NCBI GenBank assembly: GCA_012034575.1
Contig: JAAUPF010000015.1
Span: 1 to 62,129, forward strand
Source: Richelia sp. CSU_2_1
GTDB taxonomy: Bacteria > Cyanobacteriota > Cyanobacteriia > Cyanobacteriales > Microcoleaceae
Direction: 5' to 3'
DNA length: 62,129 nt
This document shows positions 9,953 through 17,864 of this stretch, in pieces (position 1 is the first letter of the stretch; each line of letters opens with the position of its first letter). The notes beneath the pieces were generated by a model. It did not search any database. It saw only the letters and a list, made by a program, of their open reading frames with translations, and was not told the DNA's origin. The position numbers and the translations under genes are program-made.

Positions 9953-10891
9953 ATGGATTTGGAGATGGTATTTAATGAACTGTCCGCCCGCACTCTTGCT
10001 CCCGATATTTCTACAGCGCGACAATGGATGTCAGAATTAATTAGTACGATACGTGAAGCTAGAAGCCGCGGACTGAAAGTAGTCCGCACTAACGAAGATT
10101 TTCATGCTATGGTTCTTGCAGAAAATTATCCTTTTTCTCGCTGGCGCAACGATCGCGAAGTTAATAGAGAAGAGCGAACTTTTCTGAAAACCCTTGTGAC
10201 GAAGGCTCCTTTATCTGTTGATATTCCCGATCTCACGCTTAAAATAAAACTTGAAGATTCCGATTGTGAGTTGAGTTTGCAAGGCAGTCAAGCAGAAGGA
10301 TTTAAATTTGCTCACTACCTGGAAGCATTAGCAATTAGTTTGAATTCTGAACCGCTTTGGAATAGCAGTCGGATCGAGTTAGAACTCATACAAATTGATG
10401 AAAATGAAGAGCTGATAGAAGAGAGTGTAGAGGTTATTCATGCCAGTCAGAAAAACCACCTTATCGAGCACGCTGACTGGATTCAAAATCGACAGCGAAC
10501 AACAGTGGCAGATGGTTTAGAACTCTGGAACCGCAGGTGTGAATTGTTCTCCAGTCTGGAATTTTGCGATTGCGTTAATACACAAATAGAAAGCCTTGTC
10601 GATCCCATATTGAGGCAAGTTATAAAAAAGTTATTTGAGCTTGATGAATTATCCAAAAATTGGAGAGACGGCGCGCTAGATTTAGATAAACTTCCTAGTA
10701 AAGTTTCTCCCGAAAGCGAGTCAAGACTCAAGCAGTTTAAAGAGCAGTTAAATATTCAGTGTCCTGACAGTAACAAGCGTATTTTCAGCTTGCACGTTCG
10801 CATGACACCGGGGGCTTGGCGACTTCATTTCTGCACAGAATTAGGGCCGGGAAAGATAATCATTGGGTATATCGGTCCCAAAATAGAATAA
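9953..10891 (+). CDS. unknown protein, third gene of the DUF262-ATPase cassette
   Basis: 312 residues from ATG 9953, preceded by GGAGGA about 10 bases upstream; a TTG at 9947 is less likely. I do not recognise the family. Visible features: an N-terminal segment with FHAMVLAENYPFSRWRND, a charged middle, cysteines in FCDCVN, and a basic C-terminal strand pattern SLHVRMTPGAWRLHF followed by IIIGYIGPKIE. That ending loosely resembles the C-terminal hairpin of RelE/ParE/Gp49-type toxins, but the resemblance is only by eye. Its tight coupling to the ATPase makes it the likely effector or regulator of the cassette. Confidence 0.7.
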   Translation: MDLEMVFNELSARTLAPDISTARQWMSELISTIREARSRGLKVVRTNEDFHAMVLAENYPFSRWRNDREVNREERTFLKTLVTKAPLSVDIPDLTLKIKLEDSDCELSLQGSQAEGFKFAHYLEALAISLNSEPLWNSSRIELELIQIDENEELIEESVEVIHASQKNHLIEHADWIQNRQRTTVADGLELWNRRCELFSSLEFCDCVNTQIESLVDPILRQVIKKLFELDELSKNWRDGALDLDKLPSKVSPESESRLKQFKEQLNIQCPDSNKRIFSLHVRMTPGAWRLHFCTELGPGKIIIGYIGPKIE

Positions 10892-11026
10892 TTTTAAGAT
10901 TCGACAGGACTCGATCGAAAGATTTTGACCCGATCGCCATTTTTAAACAAAAATTAATTTAGCTAGCGATCGAGCTGACTGTTTTGTAAGCGATAATTAG
11001 ATAGTCAACAGCAAAAAGTCCAATTA

Positions 11027-11905
11027 ATGAATCCCAAATCTACTAAAAAATTTGCCACTAAAACAGCTATAATTATCAGCTCGATCGCCCTCATCTTCCT
11101 CTCTACCGACAATCTAAAAACTGCAAATTCAAATTCTCTAGCCCAAATCCCGCCATTTTTTGAAGATTCCCCACCAAATCTCCTCAAACCGCCCAAACAA
11201 AAAAAAATACCGCCCTCTCCCCCGCCAACTCCCGCCCCCACACCCCCCGAACAACCTTTAATTTTCGCACCACCGGCGCAATTTCGCGGACAAATAGTTT
11301 ACCAAGCAAATATCAGCAACTCCAAAGTTATCGCCCTGACATTTGACGACGGCCCCACACCCGAAACTTTGAAAATATTAGAAGTTTTGCAGCAACACAA
11401 CGCCGTCGCTACCTTCTTTTGTTTGGGTAGAAACCTGCGAGAATTTCCTGAAATCGCCAAAAAAGTCGTGCAATCCGGAAATGCGATCGGCAACCATACG
11501 TGGCATCACTACTATCACGATGTTACCGAAAAAACAGCATCCAATGAAATCGATTATACAGGCATTCACATTCATCGATCGACCGGAACAAAAAGTTTAT
11601 TATTTCGCCCTCCCGGCGGACACTTAAACAACGGTTTAGCAGCTTACGCCAAAAAGAAAAACTATGTAGTGGTGATGTGGTCGATCGACCCTAAAGACTA
11701 CCTGCAACAGCCCCCATCGACTATAGCAAATACTGTAATTTCTCAAGCTAAATCAGGGGCGATCGTCTTATTACACGATGGTGGCGGCCCGCGCTACAAT
11801 ACAGTCAAAGCGTTGAGCATAATTATTCCCAAACTCAAACAGCAAGGATACCGCTTTGTCACCATCCCACAATTACTAGAAATGCAAGCAGCACAAAAAA
11901 AATAA
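11027..11905 (+). CDS. secreted polysaccharide deacetylase (NodB homology)
   Basis: 292 residues. N-terminal membrane or signal segment (IIISSIALIFLS), then a proline-rich linker, then a carbohydrate esterase 4 domain: TFDDGP near residue 105 (catalytic base and metal Asp), HTWHH near 157 (metal His pair), RPPGG near 193, W-S-I-D-P-K-D near 216 and LLHDGG near 247. All five CE4 motifs are present, so it should be an active metal-dependent deacetylase of N-acetylated envelope polysaccharide or peptidoglycan. It stands alone, about 135 bases after the DUF262 cassette. The substrate is not indicated. Confidence 0.9.
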   Translation: MNPKSTKKFATKTAIIISSIALIFLSTDNLKTANSNSLAQIPPFFEDSPPNLLKPPKQKKIPPSPPPTPAPTPPEQPLIFAPPAQFRGQIVYQANISNSKVIALTFDDGPTPETLKILEVLQQHNAVATFFCLGRNLREFPEIAKKVVQSGNAIGNHTWHHYYHDVTEKTASNEIDYTGIHIHRSTGTKSLLFRPPGGHLNNGLAAYAKKKNYVVVMWSIDPKDYLQQPPSTIANTVISQAKSGAIVLLHDGGGPRYNTVKALSIIIPKLKQQGYRFVTIPQLLEMQAAQKK

Positions 11906-12024
11906 ACAGATAACCTAAATCAAAACTAACAAAATTCAATCTGCGTTCATCCGCGTTAATCTGCCGTCATCTGCGGTTAAAAAACGTGCTAAACTTATTA
12001 ACAGCCCTATAAATCCTGAAAATT

Positions 12025-12651
12025 ATGGTGCAAAAACTTGCAGCCAAAGACATTAACCTCCGGTATTTAATCGATAACTACGGCTTGCAGCTAGTTAGAA
12101 ATCCGGAGTTTTTCCAAGAATGGCAAGAAAACTTACCCGAAGTAACAGACATCGACAAACAATTGCTCGATCGAGTCAAAGAAATCTATTACAATTTATT
12201 ACAGTCCCCGCCCGTACTCGAAAACGCAGTCCAACTCACAATTATCAGCCCGATTTTGTTTGTTGCCGGTTTGTTTGAACCTCCTTTTCAATTTAAAGCT
12301 GAAAAGTCGATCGCCATTCAAGAAGAAGACGAAGGCAGAATTATCGAAGGCAGAATAGATATTCTGATTATGAAAGATAACTTGTGGGTGACAGTAATTG
12401 AATCCAAACAACTTTCATTTTCAACAGACGAAGCACTTGACCAACTTCTAACATATATGCTCGCAGATCCCAATCCCGAAACACCTACTTTTGGGATGAT
12501 TTCAACAGGGGCTAACTTCACTTTTGTCAAGTTAGTTAGAGGAGAAACTTCGCAGTATGCCTTATCGCCAGAATTTGTCATGCGCAATCCCGGCAATGAC
12601 TTGTACCGCGTTTTGCAGATTTTAAAACGCCTCAGTCAACTGCCAGATTAG
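12025..12651 (+). CDS. PD-(D/E)XK nuclease-like protein (type I restriction R-subunit N-terminal type)
   Basis: 208 residues. The central segment GRIDILIMKDNLWVTVIESKQ... gives the D-x(n)-ExK pattern of a restriction-type nuclease core (Asp near residue 112, ESK near 126-128), followed by QLLTYMLADPNPETPTFGM. It is similar to short cyanobacterial proteins annotated as restriction endonuclease subunit R, but has no helicase motor and no methylase or specificity gene beside it. A decayed second copy follows at 12669-12962. Activity and target are unknown. Confidence 0.6.
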   Translation: MVQKLAAKDINLRYLIDNYGLQLVRNPEFFQEWQENLPEVTDIDKQLLDRVKEIYYNLLQSPPVLENAVQLTIISPILFVAGLFEPPFQFKAEKSIAIQEEDEGRIIEGRIDILIMKDNLWVTVIESKQLSFSTDEALDQLLTYMLADPNPETPTFGMISTGANFTFVKLVRGETSQYALSPEFVMRNPGNDLYRVLQILKRLSQLPD

Positions 12652-12668
12652 ACAGGTTATCATTTTGA

Positions 12669-12962
12669 ATTCTAGCAAAACACCAAATAAACCGGGTTTT
12701 CATTGAAATTAAAGGCTGCGATTCTATATTTTCTAATGAAGAAGGTCTAGCTCAACTCATCGCCTATATGCTAGCAGATCCCAATCCAGAAACACCGAGT
12801 TTTGGGATGATAACTACGGGAGGTAACTTGATCTTTGTCAAGTTAGTTAGAGGAGAAAAACCGCAGTATGCTCGATCGGACCAATTTACATTGCGCAAAC
12901 GTCAAAATGAATTGTACAGCGTTTTGCAAATCTTCAAACGCTTGAGTCAATTGTCAGACTAG
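12669..12962 (+). pseudogene. truncated tandem copy of the PD-(D/E)XK protein
   Basis: The frame from 12669 reads VFIEIKGCDSIFSNEEGLAQL, then AYMLADPNPETPSFGM and LIFVKLVRGEKPQYA, ending LKRLSQLSD-like. This matches residues 120-208 of the preceding gene, including the ExK (EIK) motif. The N-terminal 120 residues are missing, a TGA lies just upstream, and no start precedes the catalytic motif. It looks like a tandem duplication whose 5' half was lost. Confidence 0.75.
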
Positions 12963-13036
12963 CCAGAAAAACCATTTTAAGCTATCTTTCAAAACAGACA
13001 ATATTTACAGATATCAAATTTCCAATCGGTACGAGC

Positions 13037-14308
13037 ATGGTAAATTACTGGATAATCGGCGTTTTAGCAATAGCATCTGTCTTTTGGGCAGAAATCGTGC
13101 GAGACTTTTATCACGTCGCCTCCCATTATTGGCCGCCCCTCTACAAGCTACACGCTTGGCACCACCGCGTTTTTCGCCCGAATTTAACCCCCGTTAGCGA
13201 TACAATTTACAAGCAAGCGCACTGGCGTCACGACGTACCTGAAGCTGCGACAATGATGGTTTTCGGCTTGTTGTTGTGGGCTGCAGCCTATTTCTCGATA
13301 CCGTCATATCATTGGGGCGCAGCAGCCGGTTGTGTTTATACTTTAAGCTTTTTATTAAGCGCGATCGCCCGCGGTTGCGGCATTAAAGGTGCAGATGAAT
13401 TAACTGACATCACCCACCAGCCGGGAGAATTCCTGACACCGCCCGCCAATTGGTTTGTCAACAAACCTTACCACTGGCGGCATCATTTCGACAATCAAAA
13501 TGCTTACTATTGCGGTACTTTTACCTTAATAGACAAACTTATGGGCACGGCACTTTCTCTCAAGGGCAAAACTGTAGCTGTCACCGGCGCATCGGGAACT
13601 TTAGGGCGTTTGCTTCTCAAACACCTCCACAAAGCAGGTGCAAAAGTTATCGCCCTGACTTCAAAAAACGAACAAGTTACTTTGAATTTAGATGGCGAAA
13701 GTTTGTTTGTAAAAACCGTAACTTGGCAAGTTGGTGAAGAAGCAGATTTAGCTGAATTGTTAGAAAAAGTTGATATTCTGCTTGTCAATCACGGGATTAA
13801 CGTACACGGAGACAGAAGTGGAGAAGCGATCGCAAAATCTTACGAAATCAACACTTTTTCTGCGTGGCGGCTGATGGAAATTTTCTTTTTAACCGTCCGC
13901 AATAACGAAAATATAGCGACAAAAGAAGTTTGGGTCAATACTTCGGAAGCTGAAGTAATTCCTGCTGTCAGTCCCCTTTACGAACTCAGCAAGCGGGCTT
14001 TAGGAGATTTAGTCACTTTGCGGCGCTTAGATGCACCTTGTATCGTGCGAAAACTGATTTTAGGGCCGTTTAAAAGCAATTTAAATCCGATCGGCATTAT
14101 GTCACCAGATTGGGTAGCCAAACAAATTGTCAAGCAAGCTAAAGCCGATAACCGCAACATCATCGTGACAATCAATCCGTTGACTTTTATCCTGTTTCCC
14201 CTCAAGGAATTTTGTGTTTCTTTGTATTTCCAAATCTTCAGCCGTAAGGCAGTTTTAGAGATAAAAGAAGTGGCAGAAAAATCCAGCGTTGAAGCAAAAA
14301 TTAATTGA
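13037..14308 (+). CDS. bifunctional fatty acid hydroxylase/sterol desaturase-like and short-chain dehydrogenase fusion
   Basis: 423 residues. The N-terminal half is a membrane di-iron hydroxylase-like domain with histidine clusters (FYHVASH, HAWHHRV, DITHQPG, HWRHHFDN) and hydrophobic segments. The C-terminal half is a Rossmann SDR domain starting KTVAVTGASGTLG near residue 178 (TGxxxGxG) with LLVNHGINVHG near 250 and SPLYELSKRA near 315 (Y-x3-K). The fusion is known in cyanobacteria under this name but the lipid substrate is unknown. The last dozen codons (VAEKSSVEAKIN) are partly repeated 132 bases downstream, suggesting that an insertion replaced the original C-terminus. Confidence 0.82.
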   Translation: MVNYWIIGVLAIASVFWAEIVRDFYHVASHYWPPLYKLHAWHHRVFRPNLTPVSDTIYKQAHWRHDVPEAATMMVFGLLLWAAAYFSIPSYHWGAAAGCVYTLSFLLSAIARGCGIKGADELTDITHQPGEFLTPPANWFVNKPYHWRHHFDNQNAYYCGTFTLIDKLMGTALSLKGKTVAVTGASGTLGRLLLKHLHKAGAKVIALTSKNEQVTLNLDGESLFVKTVTWQVGEEADLAELLEKVDILLVNHGINVHGDRSGEAIAKSYEINTFSAWRLMEIFFLTVRNNENIATKEVWVNTSEAEVIPAVSPLYELSKRALGDLVTLRRLDAPCIVRKLILGPFKSNLNPIGIMSPDWVAKQIVKQAKADNRNIIVTINPLTFILFPLKEFCVSLYFQIFSRKAVLEIKEVAEKSSVEAKIN

Positions 14309-14437
14309 TGCAGAAGTGAATCATCAACTTGTAGGGTGCGCAGCGCGCACCTTACTAGCTAATTGGTAGTGTGCGCATTGCGCACCTTACCAATTAAATA
14401 AGTGGCGGAAAAATCCAGCGCGACAGCAAAAATTAAT
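14268..14437. repeat. insertion-like segment flanked by 38-bp direct repeats with GCGCACC palindromes
   Basis: Bases 14268-14305 and 14400-14437 are near-identical 38-mers (about five mismatches). Between them lie two palindromic units of the type GTAGGGTGCGC/GCGCACCTTAC (14331-14354, 14367-14390). The second copy would continue the SDR gene's reading frame (AEKSSATAKINRSKQVF, then stop). With the AT-rich DNA to 14665 this fills the gap after the SDR gene; no gene is seen there. Confidence 0.55.
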
Positions 14438-14665
14438 CGTTCCAAACAAGTTTTTTGAAGAATTTCTGACTGTCGATCGCCAAAACTTTATTTACAGAGC
14501 ATTTACTTTACAGCCCACATTCCGCACACAGTTGGGGGTGCGGAATGTGGGTTACAAGAACGTAGGGAAATGGTATAAAATCCACACTACAAACCGTTTT
14601 TGTTATAGTAATCGATCGGACGCAATCTAAGTCCTAATATCAATTACTGACAAGATAAATTCCAC

Positions 14666-17482
14666 TTACATCCACTGAACCGATCGCACGAATCGCTGTA
14701 ATTGTCGGCTTTCCAATTCCAAAACCCGTCGTGCAAAATCCGGGTCATTATCGAGCAAATCGTCGAATGTATCGACAGAAATTGCTAAAATCCGAGTCTT
14801 TTCGCTGTCCGCAACGATCGTATTCTCCGCCTTACTGTGCGCTAAAACTTCTAATTCATCGAGCATTTGTCCGGGATGCAAGCGTTCGACACGAATCTCA
14901 TTTCCGGTTTGATAGTTAATCACAGCATCGCCTTCAATTAAAAGTAATAATTCCCGACAGGTATCGCCCGCTTCGGTAATTTCATCACCGCTAGCATAGG
15001 TTCTTACCTCAGCTCGATCGCCCAAGGCTAGCAGCGTTTCACTCCGCATTCGGTGGAAGAAATCGCTGTTAAATAAATAGACTACTTTCTCTAATCTTGG
15101 AAATGCCTTTAGTGGAGGATTCCCCGTTGTTAAAGATAGAATTTGTGTTGCAATTTCTCTGACAAAATCCGGCTGAGAGTCTTGTTGCAAATCCCGCGCG
15201 AGATTTTGACTGCGTTCTAAATCTAATTGCGCGATCGCATATAGTGCCGCCGCCTGAATCGGAGGATTGCGATCCTGTAACAAAGTTTCTAAATGACTCA
15301 GAATTGTTTGAGAAGGTAATTCCAAAGAACAAGAAACTTCGGTTTCTCCGATGCGAGTTAGAAATTGAACGATTTCTTGTGGCAGTCGTTCGCGCCAATT
15401 CTCTTGTTCCAAAAGCTCGGCTAAAACCATCGAAGAACACTTTTGCAAAGACTGTGCTAGTGCTGGTAAATTCGAGTCGTTTTGTACGGTTGCTAGGGTT
15501 TCCAAAATCGATTGCACGATTAATTCTTGTTTGTGTTTGATGTTTTCTCGCAGCAAGGCTAACACTGGTTGGTGTTCCTGAAGCATCGGTTGATGCAAGG
15601 CGCGGTAACAGTCGATCGATTCTGGCAATCTAGCTAGTAAAAACTCGGCTTTTTTGATGCTGCTATCATTCTGCGAAAATCCACTGAGAATCCACTCTTC
15701 TTCATGAGGCGCGATCGAATATTCCCGTCGCAAAGAGCTAATTGCTTCTGCATCTTCAACTGACAATTGCTCGAAGGAAGCGCGATCGAACTGTTTTGTT
15801 TGCAGAGTCATCAACCTTTCTAGGGATTTGCGGTAGCCGCTCAAACGAATTTGATTTTCTAAACTGCGCTGGCGGTTGGGATCGAGCAATTGCGGATCTT
15901 CAATGCCCAATTCATCCAATACAATCCGGTGTTCGTCATCGCTAATTCCTAACTCTTGACGCATTTGCTGCAAGATTTCCAAACTGGTGGAATAGTTTGC
16001 ATAGCCTTCTTCTAAAGCTTCTCTAACCACACCTTTATAAGCCTGATGTCGTTTTTCTCGCGTGAAACCGGGAAGGACTTTAGCTAATACATAAACTTCA
16101 TGGACATTCAAATCTCCCAGTACGCGCCCTTCTAAAAATTGCGAAACATCGAGTTGCAATTTCTCCAATTGTTTGCGGAATCGACTTGCCAAATTTTCGC
16201 GGGAATAGGTTTCAAAACTGCGCCAAAAAACTTTGTAGAACCAGAGGGTACTCAGCGAAATCAAAGCGAAGTCATAGAAATATTGCACCCACAAAGGTAG
16301 AAGCTGTACTAGGGGGCGGCCGCTAAAGATAAAGAAAAAGTTGAAAATTCCAAAGGTAGCAACAGTAAAAATTCGATGGCGAATTACCTCAAACGGTAGC
16401 GGACGAGTCTGCCGCTGGATGTAGGATTTGACTTGATTTTCGATCGCGCGTCCCAACCAATACCCGATCGCCGTACAGCCCCCCAAAAACAGAGGAACTG
16501 CAACTAATTTTGGAATATTAATCGCCTGTCCGAATAGATAAATTCCGGGACTTAACAGAGATGCCAGTTGGTCGGTTTGCCGCAACCACGCACCGGAAAA
16601 GTAATAATCCCAGTTGCCTGCATATAAATAGTAATAGCCAAAATAACCGACGACTAAACCGATATAACCGTAGCGCAGAAACAAGGTTTCAGGCTTGTTT
16701 AAACTATCCCAATAAGTGCGCTCGGAGTCAATATCAATGCAAGGATTTTGACAGGCGACACAAGCACTTTCCTCTTGACCGTCCGATCGCACGGTGCGGC
16801 ACATAGACTGAGTAATAGATCGATCGCTCATGTGAGCTTTGCTGCTCAACAAACCGCCCGGTTCGCTATAGATACTCTGCACGGGAGCCATTGGGCAAAA
16901 GTATTGACACCAGGATTTACCGCCGTAAAAATAGCCGACAGCAATTGCAGCAGCGATCGTAAACAACAACCAAGCAGCTAACACCAAGCGATCGGCATTA
17001 AAAAATAGAATTCGCCCGCACAATCCTGCAAACAGCCAGCCAAATTGCACGTAAGGATAGTTTTTACCCAACCAAGAATCCGAGTTAACTTTTGCCAATT
17101 CGTAGCGGACTTTTCCTGTTTTTTGATTTTCTCGTTTGAATTGTCGCTGCTTGCCTAAAGCGCGAGGAATTTGCGATAAAAAAGATAGCGGACAAATGCG
17201 CCGCCACAGTTCGTGTCCGAATACTAATAAAATAAAGATTGCAGCAGGGACGATCGCTCCCCAAAACACGGTTGTTCCCAAGGGATAAGGTTGTTCTGGC
17301 AAACATTTGCCTTGCACTTGAATGCAGGTGCCGGGCAGTCGCAGGAGACTCCAAGGATGAGTCGGTTCGGTTAATGCCGGCGTCCAGGGATCGTAAAATA
17401 GGGAAACGATGACAAGAAGCCACGCGATCGTCAGTATCCACCGCACCCAGTGCATTCGAGTTTCAGGCTGTCGGGCAAACAT
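14666..17482 (-). CDS. NapH/NosR-like membrane polyferredoxin with HEAT-like middle and C-terminal cyclic-nucleotide-binding domain
   Basis: 938 residues. The N-terminal 400 residues hold about eight hydrophobic segments and two cysteine motifs, WCQYFCP near residue 191 (CxxxCP) and CVACQNPC near 241-248, as in membrane 4Fe-4S proteins of the NapH/CcoG type. The middle (about 430-800) is soluble, helical and leucine-rich, with HEAT-like units near 740-790. The last 130 residues (from about 810) form a cNMP-binding fold: YASGDEITEAGD, LLLLIEGDAVI, LHPGQMLDELEVL. The function is not established. Electron transfer across the membrane gated by a nucleotide or hydrophobic ligand is inference. It is a single gene with its own promoter region. 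Confidence 0.75.
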   Translation of the reverse strand: MFARQPETRMHWVRWILTIAWLLVIVSLFYDPWTPALTEPTHPWSLLRLPGTCIQVQGKCLPEQPYPLGTTVFWGAIVPAAIFILLVFGHELWRRICPLSFLSQIPRALGKQRQFKRENQKTGKVRYELAKVNSDSWLGKNYPYVQFGWLFAGLCGRILFFNADRLVLAAWLLFTIAAAIAVGYFYGGKSWCQYFCPMAPVQSIYSEPGGLLSSKAHMSDRSITQSMCRTVRSDGQEESACVACQNPCIDIDSERTYWDSLNKPETLFLRYGYIGLVVGYFGYYYLYAGNWDYYFSGAWLRQTDQLASLLSPGIYLFGQAINIPKLVAVPLFLGGCTAIGYWLGRAIENQVKSYIQRQTRPLPFEVIRHRIFTVATFGIFNFFFIFSGRPLVQLLPLWVQYFYDFALISLSTLWFYKVFWRSFETYSRENLASRFRKQLEKLQLDVSQFLEGRVLGDLNVHEVYVLAKVLPGFTREKRHQAYKGVVREALEEGYANYSTSLEILQQMRQELGISDDEHRIVLDELGIEDPQLLDPNRQRSLENQIRLSGYRKSLERLMTLQTKQFDRASFEQLSVEDAEAISSLRREYSIAPHEEEWILSGFSQNDSSIKKAEFLLARLPESIDCYRALHQPMLQEHQPVLALLRENIKHKQELIVQSILETLATVQNDSNLPALAQSLQKCSSMVLAELLEQENWRERLPQEIVQFLTRIGETEVSCSLELPSQTILSHLETLLQDRNPPIQAAALYAIAQLDLERSQNLARDLQQDSQPDFVREIATQILSLTTGNPPLKAFPRLEKVVYLFNSDFFHRMRSETLLALGDRAEVRTYASGDEITEAGDTCRELLLLIEGDAVINYQTGNEIRVERLHPGQMLDELEVLAHSKAENTIVADSEKTRILAISVDTFDDLLDNDPDFARRVLELESRQLQRFVRSVQWM

Positions 17483-17864
17483 AAAGCAAACTTTCTGTGG
17501 TTTTTCTGATTATAAGATACAGCGTATTCTAGGTTTGTAGGGAAACGGCAGTGCCTATAAGTATAATAGAAAATATAGTTTCTCTTCATTTTGAGATTAG
17601 CTTATAGTATTAATCTTCCTTTTTCGGCGAGTATTAAGATTTCCCAAATGCTAAATCGATCGATCTTCCTTATTATCAATCTTCCACAATTAACTCACCG
17701 CCTGATGCCTGTTGTCAAACCTATAATTAGCTTATATTGTAGGTATCGTGCTGCTGCTTCTGCCATTGTTAGACTGCGTATAGACTGCGTAGGGTGCGTC
17801 GCCACAAACAACTTCCGCTGCTGGCAAATATTATCCAGCGACGCACCCTACCACTAACTAATGA
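17483..17864. other. intergenic region with a long inverted repeat
   Basis: Gap between the divergent-end CapA and polyferredoxin genes (both minus strand). It contains GTAGGGTGCGTCGC at 17788-17801 and its reverse complement GCGACGCACCCTAC at 17838-17851, giving a 14-bp stem with a loop of about 36 bases. Short reading frames at 17591-17982 overlap this repeat and are not credible genes. Confidence 0.5.
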
